From: Peptoniphilus lacydonensis | GTDB taxonomy: Bacteria; Bacillota; Clostridia; Tissierellales; Peptoniphilaceae | Length of the DNA: 64,000 nt | Assembly: GCF_900106515.1 (NCBI RefSeq) | Contig: NZ_FNWF01000003.1 | Span: forward strand, 434,001 to 498,000 | Reading direction: 5' to 3' | Shown: positions 8,412 to 20,624 of the stretch, one piece after another | Layout of the letters: every line of letters starts with the position of its first letter | Numbering within the stretch: the first letter of the stretch is position 1 | Translations under genes and position numbers: made by a program | Notes under the pieces: generated by a model | The model's input: the letters and a program-made list of their open reading frames with translations, nothing else | Told to the model about the DNA's origin: nothing | Databases searched by the model: none

Positions 8412-9593
8412 TTATTTACTCATAAAATGCTTGCAGGCTTTTTCCATCCTCTTTAGCCCTTCTACAATATCATCATAACTACTTGCATAAGAAAATCTAA
8501 TAAAGCCTTCTCCTGCTGTTCCAAATACTGTACCTGGAACAACAGCTACACACTCTTCATTTAAAAGGTACTCACAAAATTCTTCTGCACTCACACCTAC
8601 ACCTTTTATATTTATAAAGGCATAAAATGCACCGTCAGGATTATTCAAACTAAGACCCTCAATTGAATTTACCTTTTCTACAATATAATCACGTCTTCTC
8701 TTATATTCTTTTACCATTTTCTCTACATCATCTTCTGCATCCTTAAGAGCAGTTACACCTGCGTGTTGAACAAAGGATGTTGCACAAGATGTATTGTGTT
8801 GATGAATAATATTTAATGTTTTAATAAAATCTTCTGATGCTGCAATATATGCAAGACGAAAACCAGTCATGGAAAAAGTTTTTGAAAAACCATTTATTGT
8901 AATAGTTCTTTCTTTCATTCCATCAACAGATGCAATTGAAAAATGTTCCCTATCACCATAAATAATCTTTTCATAAATCTCATCAGAAATCACAAGCAGA
9001 TCCTTTTCTTTTGCAAAATCTGCTAGTTTTTCAATAGTTTCTCTTGTAAGCATTGATCCAATTGGATTAGATGGTGTAATAATTACAATTGCCTTAGTTT
9101 TTTCTGATACAAGATTTTCCAATTCCTTAAAATCTATTTGAAAGTCATTTTCTTCTGAAAGATTATAAGACTTTGGTTCTGCTCCCATTATATGAGCTGT
9201 ATTTATATAATTTGGCCAACATGGATTTGGAAGTAAAATTTCATCTCCATCTTCCAAAATTAATGAATATGAATCATAAATTGCCTCACTTGCACCAGCT
9301 GTTATTAAAATTTCTTTTGCAGAATAATCTAAATTATTTTCATTTCTAAGTTTATCTGCAACAGCTTCTCTAAGATCCATTATTCCAAAATTAGAAGTAT
9401 AAAAAACTTCTCCTCTCTCAATGCTCTTTATAGTTGCTTCTTTTATAACCTGTGGAGTATCAAAGTCAGGTCTTCCAACTTCAAAGTGATAAACTCTCTT
9501 TCCATCTCTTTCCATTTCAAGAGTCTTTTCATTTATCTTTCTAATTCCTGACGGCGCTACTTTATTAAACTTTTCACAAATAAAATTTTTCAT
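8412..9593 (-). CDS. PLP-dependent aminotransferase, class I/II
   Basis: A 393-residue fold type I aminotransferase. The PLP lysine is in NGFSKTFSMTGFRLAY, with upstream motifs GASEAIYD and PNPCWPNY and the cofactor Asp/Tyr in ISDEIYEKIIYG. It belongs to the aspartate/aromatic aminotransferase subgroup; the substrate cannot be fixed from sequence alone. I start at the ATG at 9593, which has GGAGGG 5 bases upstream, rather than at an ATG 15 bases earlier. It lies 14 bp behind a threonine/serine dehydratase and shares its promoter, so a role in amino acid catabolism is likely. Confidence 0.9.
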   Translation of the reverse strand: MKNFICEKFNKVAPSGIRKINEKTLEMERDGKRVYHFEVGRPDFDTPQVIKEATIKSIERGEVFYTSNFGIMDLREAVADKLRNENNLDYSAKEILITAGASEAIYDSYSLILEDGDEILLPNPCWPNYINTAHIMGAEPKSYNLSEENDFQIDFKELENLVSEKTKAIVIITPSNPIGSMLTRETIEKLADFAKEKDLLVISDEIYEKIIYGDREHFSIASVDGMKERTITINGFSKTFSMTGFRLAYIAASEDFIKTLNIIHQHNTSCATSFVQHAGVTALKDAEDDVEKMVKEYKRRRDYIVEKVNSIEGLSLNNPDGAFYAFINIKGVGVSAEEFCEYLLNEECVAVVPGTVFGTAGEGFIRFSYASSYDDIVEGLKRMEKACKHFMSK

Positions 9594-9607
9594 ACTTCCC
9601 TCCAACA

Positions 9608-10564
9608 TTATGAATTAATTATTTTCTCAACAGAGCTTCCTTCTATATTTCCACCTGTCACTATTAATACTAACTTATCTCTTTCATCATACTTTATTTT
9701 ACCTTCCAAAATTGCACCAAGTCCAATTGCAGAAGAAGGCTCAACAATTAATTTTTCTTTATTATACAACAAATCAAGAGCTTTTTTAATATTTTCATCT
9801 TCACAAGTTACAACATCATCTACTAAATCCCTTACAATGGAAAAAACTTTGTCGCCTGGTTTAATTGACTGAAGTCCATCGGCAAGAGTCTTTCCTTTTT
9901 TTACTTCAGTTGGTCTATTTTCTTTTAAAGATCTAGTGTATCTAGCTATATTAACTGGCTCAACACCAATTACCTCACTCCACCTTGTTACACCCTTTGT
10001 GTACATTGCTATACCTGAAATAAGACCACCTCCTCCAATTGGAACAATCATTTTTAAATGATCCATTTTATTTAAAATTTCAACAGCAATAGTACCTTGA
10101 CCTTTCAAAATATCTTCGTCATCATAAGGATGAATAAAAGTCATATTTTCTTTTTTAGCAATTTCATTTGCAACTATAAATCTCTCTTCAACACTTGAAA
10201 TAATTACTTCAGCGCCTAAATCTTTTATCATTTTTCTTTTTATTTCAGTCGCAGTATCAGGGAGAATGATTTTTGCAGGAATGCCAAGCATCTTTGCACA
10301 AGTTGCAACACCTTTTCCATGATTTCCACTAGAAGCAGTTATCACTCCACCCTTTAACTCATCATTAGAAAGCTTTTTAATTTTATTTAGAGCACCTCTA
10401 ATTTTAAAAGAATTTGTCTTTTGCATATTTTCAAGTTTTGCATACACGCTTGTCCCAAGATATTCTGAAACATAATTAAGTCTAACAAGAGGTGTTTCAT
10501 AAATATCATCTCTAATTCTCTCTCTAGCCTTTAAAATATCTTTATAACCATTTCTATAATCCAA
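9608..10564 (-). CDS. threonine/serine dehydratase, catabolic type
   Basis: A 318-residue fold type II PLP enzyme that deaminates L-threonine to 2-oxobutanoate (or L-serine to pyruvate). The PLP lysine is in NSFKIRGA, the substrate loop is SSGNHGKGVA, and the phosphate-binding glycine loop is GGGGLISG. The C-terminal ACT-like regulatory domain of biosynthetic IlvA is absent, as in TdcB and serine racemases. The start is a TTG with GGGAGG 7 bases upstream. It is first in a two-gene operon with the aminotransferase. Keto acids from this step would feed fermentation. Confidence 0.88.
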   Translation of the reverse strand: MDYRNGYKDILKARERIRDDIYETPLVRLNYVSEYLGTSVYAKLENMQKTNSFKIRGALNKIKKLSNDELKGGVITASSGNHGKGVATCAKMLGIPAKIILPDTATEIKRKMIKDLGAEVIISSVEERFIVANEIAKKENMTFIHPYDDEDILKGQGTIAVEILNKMDHLKMIVPIGGGGLISGIAMYTKGVTRWSEVIGVEPVNIARYTRSLKENRPTEVKKGKTLADGLQSIKPGDKVFSIVRDLVDDVVTCEDENIKKALDLLYNKEKLIVEPSSAIGLGAILEGKIKYDERDKLVLIVTGGNIEGSSVEKIINS

Positions 10565-10617
10565 AATTTTCCTCCCTTTTAAAATCTTTTACATTGCTAA
10601 TTTTTTATATTATAAAA

Positions 10618-10646
10618 ATTATAATATGATAAAGAGAATTTGTAAA
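10618..10646 (-). promoter_or_regulatory. promoter of the dehydratase-aminotransferase operon
   Basis: Minus-strand TTTACA (10641-10646), exactly 17 bp, TATAAT (10618-10623), 54 bp upstream of the TTG start. Confidence 0.7.
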
Positions 10647-10701
10647 ATCATATTTTAATATATCATCAAACTAATTTATCTAAGATTACAACAAATAAAA
10701 A

Positions 10702-10729
10702 AGAACTCCAAATTTTAAAATGAAGTTCT
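10702..10729 (-). terminator. terminator of the rRNA/tRNA operon
   Basis: On the minus strand AGAACT...AGTTCT with an internal ATTTTAAAAT pairing, followed by TTTTTTATTTG. It lies about 100 bp past the last tRNA and ends the 6.5-kb ribosomal transcript. No gene lies between 10565 and 10828. Confidence 0.75.
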
Positions 10730-10828
10730 CAAAAAAGTTCTTTATACTTTATACTAAAATAAATAGTTCTAAAATATTTGTTGGTGATAAAAAATATTCT
10801 TTAACAGATATTTCTTTGAATAAAAAAA

Positions 10829-10904
10829 TGGTGACCCATGCGCGATTCGAACGCGCGACACCTTGATTAAAAGTCAAGTGCTCTACCGACTGAGCTAATG
10901 GGTC
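10829..10904 (-). tRNA. tRNA-Lys (TTT), copy 2
   Basis: Cloverleaf with acceptor GACCCAT/ATGGGTC, anticodon loop CTTTTAA and encoded CCA. Identical to the copy at 11073-11148. Last tRNA of the operon. Confidence 0.98.
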
Positions 10905-10963
10905 ACATAAAACAAATATATAAAATTTTCAACAAAAAATCTGTGACATTCACAGATTAAAAA

Positions 10964-11052
10964 TGGCGGAGAGGAAGGGATTCGAACCCTTGTGGGCTTG
11001 CACCCTAACGGTTTTCAAGACCGCCCCGTTATGACCACTTCGGTACCTCTCC
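10964..11052 (-). tRNA. tRNA-Ser (TGA)
   Basis: Long variable arm, acceptor GGAGAGG/CCTCTCC, anticodon loop CTTGAAA, encoded CCA. Confidence 0.98.
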
Positions 11053-11072
11053 ACAAATATAAAATTTTAAAA

Positions 11073-11148
11073 TGGTGACCCATGCGCGATTCGAACGCGC
11101 GACACCTTGATTAAAAGTCAAGTGCTCTACCGACTGAGCTAATGGGTC
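11073..11148 (-). tRNA. tRNA-Lys (TTT), copy 1
   Basis: Acceptor GACCCAT/ATGGGTC, anticodon TTT, encoded CCA. Identical twin of the copy at 10829; tRNA-Ser lies between them. Confidence 0.98.
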
Positions 11149-11160
11149 ATATTATTAAAT

Positions 11161-11236
11161 TGGCTGGGGTGGCAGGACTCGAACCTACGCATGCCAGAGT
11201 CAAAGTCTGGTGCCTTACCGACTTGGCTACACCCCA
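11161..11236 (-). tRNA. tRNA-Gln (TTG)
   Basis: Acceptor TGGGGTG/CACCCCA, anticodon loop CTTTGAC, encoded CCA. Confidence 0.97.
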
Positions 11237-11250
11237 ATGCTTTTTAGGTT

Positions 11251-11327
11251 TGGCGCACCTAGGAGGATTCGAACCCCCGGCACATGGATTAGAAGTCCAT
11301 TGCTCTATCCTACTGAGCTATAGGTGC
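11251..11327 (-). tRNA. tRNA-Arg (TCT)
   Basis: Acceptor GCACCTA/TAGGTGC, anticodon loop CTTCTAA, encoded CCA. Confidence 0.97.
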
Positions 11328-11332
11328 TTATA

Positions 11333-11406
11333 TGGAGCGGGTGAAGGGAATCGAACCCTCGCAACCAGCTTGGAAGGCTGGGGCTCTACCACTGAGCTAC
11401 ACCCGC
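11333..11406 (-). tRNA. tRNA-Gly (TCC)
   Basis: Acceptor GCGGGTG/CACCCGC, anticodon loop CTTCCAA, encoded CCA. Confidence 0.97.
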
Positions 11407-11429
11407 ATAAATAATTTTATTAAGTTATT

Positions 11430-11515
11430 TGGTGGAGGAGAGTGGATTTGAACCACTGAAAGCTAAGCTAACGGATTTACAGTCCGTCCCCTTTGGCCAA
11501 CTCGGGAACTCCTCC
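11430..11515 (-). tRNA. tRNA-Tyr (GTA)
   Basis: Acceptor GGAGGAG/CTCCTCC, long variable arm, anticodon loop CTGTAAA, encoded CCA. Confidence 0.97.
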
Positions 11516-11538
11516 ATGTGATTTCCCATAAGTTTTAT

Positions 11539-11614
<76 letters not shown>

Positions 11615-11651
11615 TTAATTAGTTGCATTTTTTATACTTACTAATTTTTAT

Positions 11652-11728
11652 TGGCGACCTGGATCGGGTTCGAACCGACGACCTCCAGCGTGACAGGCTG
11701 GCATTCTAACCAACTGAACTACCAGGCC
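11652..11728 (-). tRNA. tRNA-Asp (GTC)
   Basis: Acceptor GGCCTGG/CCAGGTC, anticodon loop CTGTCAC, encoded CCA. Confidence 0.97.
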
Positions 11729-11734
11729 ATTTCT

Positions 11735-11810
11735 TGGTGGACACAATAGGGCTCGAACCTATGACCCCCTGCTTGTAAGGCAGATGCTCTCCCAACTGAG
11801 CTATGCGTCC
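11735..11810 (-). tRNA. tRNA-Val (TAC)
   Basis: Acceptor GGACGCA/TGTGTCC with a wobble pair, anticodon loop CTTACAA, encoded CCA. Confidence 0.97.
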
Positions 11811-11814
11811 ATTC

Positions 11815-11889
11815 TGGTGACCCTGCCGAGAATCGAACTCGGGATACCACCGTGAAAGGGTGGTGTCTTAACCGCTTGACCACAGGGCC
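11815..11889 (-). tRNA. tRNA-Glu (TTC)
   Basis: Acceptor GGCCCTG/CAGGGTC, anticodon loop CTTTCAC, encoded CCA. Confidence 0.97.
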
Positions 11890-11894
11890 TTATT

Positions 11895-11922
11895 TGGTAG
11901 CGGTTCATGTAACACAAACCGT
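11895..11922 (-). other. hairpin ending in a tRNA-like CCGCTACCA
   Basis: Between tRNA-Met and tRNA-Glu the minus strand reads a 5-bp hairpin (CGGTT...AACCG) directly followed by CGCTACCA, the same 3' end as the neighbouring tRNA-Met. It is too short for a tRNA. It may be a remnant of a deleted tRNA or a duplicated 3' end acting as a processing signal. Confidence 0.35.
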
Positions 11923-11930
11923 ATTTTAAA

Positions 11931-12007
11931 TGGTAGCGGCGAAGAGATTTGAACTCCTGACACTACGGGTATGAACCGTATGCTCTAGCCAACTGAGCTA
12001 CGCCGCC
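11931..12007 (-). tRNA. tRNA-Met (CAT), elongator
   Basis: Acceptor GGCGGCG/CGCCGCT with a terminal wobble pair, anticodon loop TTCATAC, encoded CCA. An AUA-reading tRNA-Ile with CAT anticodon cannot be fully excluded without modification data. Confidence 0.92.
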
Positions 12008-12018
12008 ATAATTTTTTA

Positions 12019-12095
<77 letters not shown>

Positions 12096-12118
12096 TCATT
12101 TTCACCCGGCTTTTTTAT

Positions 12119-12207
12119 TGGTGCCGAGAATCGGAATCGAACCGATACGGTGTTTAACCACCGCAGGATTTTAAGTCCTGTGCGTCTGCCAGTTCCGCCA
12201 CCCCGGC
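12119..12207 (-). tRNA. tRNA-Leu (TAA)
   Basis: Acceptor GCCGGGG with 3' arm TCTCGGC, long variable arm, anticodon loop CTTAAAA, encoded CCA. Confidence 0.97.
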
Positions 12208-12219
12208 TTACTTTTTTTC

Positions 12220-12294
12220 TGGCTCTCAGGGTGGGACTCGAACCCACAGCCTACCGGTTAACAGCCGGTTGCTCCACCATTGAGCTACCTAAGA
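12220..12294 (-). tRNA. tRNA-Asn (GTT)
   Basis: Acceptor TCTTAGG/CCTGAGA, anticodon loop CTGTTAA, encoded CCA. First tRNA after 5S; a GAGGCT/AGCCTC hairpin at 12301-12316 separates the two and may guide processing. Confidence 0.97.
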
Positions 12295-12319
12295 TTATTT
12301 GAGGCTCTTTAGCCTCTAA

Positions 12320-12435
12320 ACTGGCGATAACTTACTCTCCCAGGTCGTTGCCAACCAAGTACCATCAGCGGACTAATGCTTAACTTCTGTGTTCGGTATG
12401 GGTACAGGTGTGTCCATTGTCCTATTCTCACCAGA
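12320..12435 (-). rRNA. rrf: 5S ribosomal RNA
   Basis: About 116 nt with terminal stem CTGG...CCAG, the conserved CCGAACACAGAAGTTAAG loop and the GGTACTTGG block. Ends are estimated from the terminal helix. Confidence 0.95.
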
Positions 12436-12470
12436 TTAACTTAAAAAACTAATCTACTCTTCTTTCTCTT

Positions 12471-15317
<2,847 letters not shown>

Positions 15318-15420
15318 TTGTTAATAAACATTTCTGTTTATTTCCAGTTTAATTGTTCTTTTTAGAAATTTTGATTAGTTTTTTAGTTGTTATGGTTCAA
15401 AACTTAGTATAACTAAGTTA

Positions 15421-15497
<77 letters not shown>

Positions 15498-15500
15498 ATA

Positions 15501-15523
15501 TATAATTAAAATAGTGTGAAGAT
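15501..15523. repeat. inverted repeat closing the 16S processing stem (3' side)
   Basis: TATAATTAAAATAGTGTGAAGAT here is the inverted copy of ATCTTCACACTATTTAATTAT at 17159-17179, with one bulged A. The two arms flank 16S and would form the double-stranded stem cut by RNase III. Confidence 0.8.
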
Positions 15524-15530
15524 TCATTTT

Positions 15531-17062
<1,532 letters not shown>

Positions 17063-17158
17063 AAATTTGTATGACTCATTAGTTTTATCAAACTAAACGA
17101 ATTTCTGGTTTGCTTTTGTGATTTTATCACGATTTTTTGATTCTTTATGAATCTTTCT

Positions 17159-17179
17159 ATCTTCACACTATTTAATTAT
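17159..17179. repeat. inverted repeat closing the 16S processing stem (5' side)
   Basis: Partner of the repeat at 15501-15523. Together they form a stem of about 20 bp around the 16S precursor. Confidence 0.8.
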
Positions 17180-17212
17180 CATTGTTCTTGCTACTCTTGA
17201 AGTAGCTTTTTT

Positions 17213-17241
17213 ATTATACTCTTGTATTTTTTTCTTGTCAA
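17213..17241 (-). promoter_or_regulatory. rRNA operon promoter, proximal
   Basis: Perfect consensus on the minus strand: TTGACA (17236-17241), 17 bp, TATAAT (17213-17218). A GCTACTTCAAGAGTAGC hairpin follows at about 17190-17206. Confidence 0.88.
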
Positions 17242-17318
17242 GTATTTTTTACAACTTTTTTGTTTTATTTTTACTTAACTTTTACAAAAGTTTTGTTGCC
17301 TTAGTTGACAACTATTAT

Positions 17319-17347
17319 AGTTTAGCATTTTATTGTTTTACTGTCAA
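17319..17347 (-). promoter_or_regulatory. rRNA operon promoter, middle
   Basis: Minus-strand TTGACA (17342-17347), 17 bp, TAAACT (17319-17324). Confidence 0.6.
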
Positions 17348-17396
17348 CTGTTTTTTTTATTTTTTTCCGTATTTTTTTGTTTTTTATTTAAAAAAT

Positions 17397-17421
17397 AACA
17401 GCTACTTTTGTTGTAGCTGTT
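17397..17421 (-). terminator. terminator of bioB
   Basis: AACAGCTAC pairs with GTAGCTGTT around a 7-base loop, followed on the minus strand by ATTTTTTAAATAAAAAACA. It ends the bioB transcript before the two stronger rRNA promoters. Confidence 0.8.
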
Positions 17422-17423
17422 AT

Positions 17424-17452
17424 ATATTACTATTTTTGTTTTTCTTTGTCAA
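17424..17452 (-). promoter_or_regulatory. possible distal rRNA promoter
   Basis: Minus-strand TTGACA (17447-17452), 17 bp, TAATAT (17424-17429). It sits directly upstream of the bioB terminator, so transcripts from it would have to pass that hairpin; ribosomal antitermination could allow this. Confidence 0.45.
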
Positions 17453-17457
17453 GTATT

Positions 17458-18423
17458 TTATACGGCTTTTATATTAAAATTTAATTTTTCTAATGTTTCT
17501 ATATCCTCTTCTATTGAAGGTCCTTCTGTTGTAAGAAGAACTCCTGATATAGTTGCATTTGCTCCGCTTCTAAAGGCAGACTTTCCAAATCCATCCATTA
17601 GGGCTCTTCCTCCAGCTAATCTTATGAAGGCATCTTTTAATATAAACCTGTATGTGGCACATGTCCTATTTACTTCTTCCATAGATAATTTTTCATTATT
17701 TTCTAGTGGTGTGTTTTTTACTGGGTTAAGTAAATTTACAGGCACTGATTTTATATTTAAATCTCTAAGCTCTAATGCCATATCTATTCTATCTATAAAA
17801 CTTTCCCCTAATCCTATTAGTCCACCTGAGCAAATTTCCATTCCTGAAGCTTGTGCTGCTTTTATTGTGTTTATTTTTTGATCATAACTGTGCGTTGTGC
17901 ATATTTCTTTAAAATAATTTCTAGATGTTTCTAAGTTGTTGTGCACTCTTTTTATTCCAGCATCTTTTAACTTTTTAAATCCTTCTTGAGATATTAATCC
18001 TCCTGAAAGGCATACTCTTATCCCTGGTGCTCTTTTATATATTTCTCTTGTTATGTCACAAATCTTTTCTATGTCATCTTCAGTGAGAGATTTGCCACTT
18101 GCTACCATAGAAAATCTTGGAACTCCTCTATTATATTTGTCTACTGCATCTTCGACTATTGTTTCTTTATCCAAAAGATCATATTCTTTTACTCTTGTTT
18201 TGTAGTGAGAAGACTGTGCACAAAATTTACAATTTTCAGAACACTTTCCACTCTTTGCATTTATTATGGTACAAATGTCAAAATCATTGCCACAAAAATA
18301 TTCTCGAAGTTCATTTGCTGCTGAGGTTAGTTTTTCATAATCACTTTTATAAATTTCTATGGCTTCTTCCCTTGTCACTTCATATCCATTTTTAACTTTT
18401 TCTTTTAATTCAAAAATATCCAT
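17458..18423 (-). CDS. bioB: biotin synthase
   Basis: A 321-residue radical SAM enzyme that inserts sulfur into dethiobiotin, the last step of biotin synthesis. The 4Fe-4S/SAM motif CSENCKFC is at about residues 60-67, with CAQSSHY next to it, and the 2Fe-2S ligands and Arg lie in the NLETSRNYF and SGG-type strands. Length matches the family. The start ATG has AGGAG upstream. The other biotin genes are absent here, so the cell may salvage dethiobiotin or carry bioD elsewhere. A terminator follows directly. Confidence 0.95.
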   Translation of the reverse strand: MDIFELKEKVKNGYEVTREEAIEIYKSDYEKLTSAANELREYFCGNDFDICTIINAKSGKCSENCKFCAQSSHYKTRVKEYDLLDKETIVEDAVDKYNRGVPRFSMVASGKSLTEDDIEKICDITREIYKRAPGIRVCLSGGLISQEGFKKLKDAGIKRVHNNLETSRNYFKEICTTHSYDQKINTIKAAQASGMEICSGGLIGLGESFIDRIDMALELRDLNIKSVPVNLLNPVKNTPLENNEKLSMEEVNRTCATYRFILKDAFIRLAGGRALMDGFGKSAFRSGANATISGVLLTTEGPSIEEDIETLEKLNFNIKAV

Positions 18424-18485
18424 CTCTTCAACTCCTAGAAGTTATTATATATTTCTGAACTTTTATTGTCAATTATTTTATAATT

Positions 18486-19127
18486 TTAGTTAACGTAATA
18501 TTCAAATACACCAAATTTAATTTCTTCGCCTAATTTTCTAAACTTATTTTCATATTCTGTGACAATATTTTCTGGATAATCTTCTAATTTCATATCAAAG
18601 TCATATATTAAAATGGAAAATCCTTCATCTATAAAATAATCCAAACTTTCTTCGAACAGTTCTAAGTCATCTGTTTTAAAAAATATTTGAGATTTTGGTT
18701 TTAAAATCACTTTATATTTTTCAAGTAACCTTGGATAAGTTAGTCTCCTTTTTTTGTGTTTCGATTTTGGCCATGGATTACAAAAATTTATATATATTCT
18801 ATTGATTTCGTCTTTGTCAAAATAGTCCAATATGTTCTCTGCATTTATTGGCATAGCCCTAACATTAGTTAAATCTTCTTCTAATATTTTTCTTGTTGCA
18901 TATATTAATGCATTTGTTTCAATATCTACCATTATATAATTAATATTTTTATTTCTTTTTGCTGACTCTATTGTAAATTTTCCTTTACCTGCCCCTATTT
19001 CAAGATAAATCGGATTGTCATTTCCAAAAATTTCTTTCCACTTTCCTTTGTTCTCTTCTCCGTTAAAAAATACGTATGGGTTTTTACGCATTTCAGGTAT
19101 AGCAAAATGTTTTTTCCTAAGTCTCAT
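18486..19127 (-). CDS. trmB: tRNA (guanine-N7-)-methyltransferase
   Basis: A 213-residue class I SAM-dependent methyltransferase that makes m7G46 in tRNA variable loops. The SAM motif is LEIGAGKGKF, the family motif is NFCNPWPKSKHKKRRL, and TDD lies in FFKTDDLELFE. I choose the ATG at 19127 because AAGGAG is 8 bases upstream; another ATG 6 bases earlier sits too close to it. It stands alone between bioB and the nuclease. Confidence 0.93.
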   Translation of the reverse strand: MRLRKKHFAIPEMRKNPYVFFNGEENKGKWKEIFGNDNPIYLEIGAGKGKFTIESAKRNKNINYIMVDIETNALIYATRKILEEDLTNVRAMPINAENILDYFDKDEINRIYINFCNPWPKSKHKKRRLTYPRLLEKYKVILKPKSQIFFKTDDLELFEESLDYFIDEGFSILIYDFDMKLEDYPENIVTEYENKFRKLGEEIKFGVFEYYVN

Positions 19128-19266
19128 AAGCATTCTCCTTTTTAGCTTATGGTATTATAACACATGATTTCCCCCTGTCAACAAATCTAATTAATTTTTA
19201 TAATTTTATTTATTATAAGATAAATGGGAAAATAATAGTTACAATTTATACTACTTTATTTTGATA

Positions 19267-20007
19267 TTAATTTTTTGCTCTTTTCGTTCTACCAGTTTTA
19301 TAATCTATGTCTACGCCTTCTTCTATATTTTTTGCAAAAACTCTAAACTTTATTTTTTTTCCATTGTCTTCAATACTATAAGCTTCAATTATAACTCCTC
19401 TTGCAACTAATTCATCCCCTACAAAAATTGGCGTTACTCTATATCTCACCTTTTTGCCAGTGTTTTTTATATATTCTGCCACTACATTTTCGAAAGGAAG
19501 CATTCCTTTTGTATTAAATGATCTTGTCCCCGTCATTAGATTTTTCCAATTGTCATTTTCTCCAGTTAATTGATACGCAATTAAGTGACACCTATTATAA
19601 ACTGCTCCTCCGTCTACAAACTTATAAAATTTTTGGTTCCAACCGCTGGGATAGACTTTCGAAATATCTCCCCTTGCCTTTTTAGGTAAACTTTCTGGTC
19701 CAATTAATGCATTAGCAGGACCTACTCTATTTAAGTTATCCAGCTCTGAAAATTCTTGATAATCTGGAGCCATTTGCAAATCTTCATTAGAAAATTGTGG
19801 AGGATTTTTATCTATTTCATAGTAGATGCTCTTTCCCTTTACTTCATATTCATTTTGAAATATTTCTAAAATTTCTTCTGCTATATTTATAAAATTCTTA
19901 TTTTTATAATTTTTATCAAAGTCTTGTAAGTTATCTATTCCAAACAAAACTCCAATAATAGTGAGTATAAGTGCTGTTATAATTTTTGTATTTTTATTTT
20001 TCTTCAA
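19267..20007 (-). CDS. DNA/RNA non-specific endonuclease, membrane-anchored or secreted
   Basis: A 246-residue protein with an N-terminal hydrophobic anchor (residues 8-23, IITALILTIIGVLFGI) and a betabetaalpha-metal nuclease domain of the EndA/streptococcal DNase type. The catalytic block reads YNRCHLIAYQLTGEN, followed by NLMTGTRSFN with the metal-binding Asn. Most relatives have DRGH; NRCH keeps the catalytic His. Relatives degrade extracellular DNA or process incoming DNA in transformation. Its 5' end overlaps the cupin gene by 14 bp, so the two are cotranslated. Confidence 0.88.
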   Translation of the reverse strand: MKKNKNTKIITALILTIIGVLFGIDNLQDFDKNYKNKNFINIAEEILEIFQNEYEVKGKSIYYEIDKNPPQFSNEDLQMAPDYQEFSELDNLNRVGPANALIGPESLPKKARGDISKVYPSGWNQKFYKFVDGGAVYNRCHLIAYQLTGENDNWKNLMTGTRSFNTKGMLPFENVVAEYIKNTGKKVRYRVTPIFVGDELVARGVIIEAYSIEDNGKKIKFRVFAKNIEEGVDIDYKTGRTKRAKN

Positions 20008-20323
20008 TGATACTCCTCTTTCTAAAAAGACAAATCCAAACTGCTTTATTTTGGAACACTACTTGATGTTTCTCATGGGCTTTTATTTCTAAAAAATCTC
20101 CTTCTTCTAATTTCAATATTTTTCCTTTTATAAATTTAATTTTTGCACTACCACTTATTAGAAAAACCAATTCTATCTCTTTTTGATCATAAACTTGTGT
20201 AACTTGATTTAAAGACATTGTTCTCAAAATTTTAATATCTCTATCTTCATAAATAATTTCTTCTAATTCTCTATCTTCTGAAAATTTTATATTTTTATAA
20301 ATGTTAAATATTTCTTTATTCAT
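19994..20323 (-). CDS. small cupin-domain protein
   Basis: A 109-residue protein with one cupin barrel: the central strands read ELVFLISGSAKIKF and LEEGDFLEIKAHEKHQV, with two turns typical of cupins but few of the usual histidines, so metal binding is doubtful. It overlaps the nuclease gene and is the first gene of the pair. Small cupins act as sensors or as epimerase-like enzymes; here the role is unknown. Confidence 0.7.
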   Translation of the reverse strand: MNKEIFNIYKNIKFSEDRELEEIIYEDRDIKILRTMSLNQVTQVYDQKEIELVFLISGSAKIKFIKGKILKLEEGDFLEIKAHEKHQVVFQNKAVWICLFRKRSIIEEK

Positions 20324-20372
20324 GACAATATTATATAAGATTATCTTTCTATATGAAACTACAAATGAAACG

Positions 20373-20540
20373 TATTTTACTTTAATAACAAAATACCATT
20401 TTAAATTAAAATTACTTCACAAACTTAATTTTAAATATTATAATTGATATAAATATAAAACTTATTTTTTATATAGACAAACGATATCATAGACTATATA
20501 AGTTTTTTCAGTTATAATTTTATGAGCGTATTTTACTTTA
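20373..20540. promoter_or_regulatory. intergenic region with a 14-bp direct repeat
   Basis: The region 20324-20624 separates divergent genes. It holds CGTATTTTACTTTA twice, at 20373-20386 and 20527-20540. The first copy is also one arm of a palindrome GTATTTT-N11-AAAATAC. The spacing of 154 bp and the nearby start of the NhaC/methionine lyase unit suggest operator sites, but no regulator is visible in the window. Confidence 0.35.
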
Positions 20541-20624
20541 TTAAAAATTTAAGAAAGGTTGTGATGATTTTATTATTTATCAATTAATAAATAAAGATTT
20601 TTGTTTTATTCAAGGAGGTTTTTT

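Noticed and set aside
11142-11414. A 90-codon plus-strand frame across several tRNAs
   Set aside because: It is the antisense of tRNA-Lys, Gln, Arg and Gly genes; such frames are a known artefact of tRNA arrays.
20324-20624. Possible S-box (SAM) riboswitch before the methionine genes
   Set aside because: None of the conserved S-box blocks or a terminator hairpin is present.
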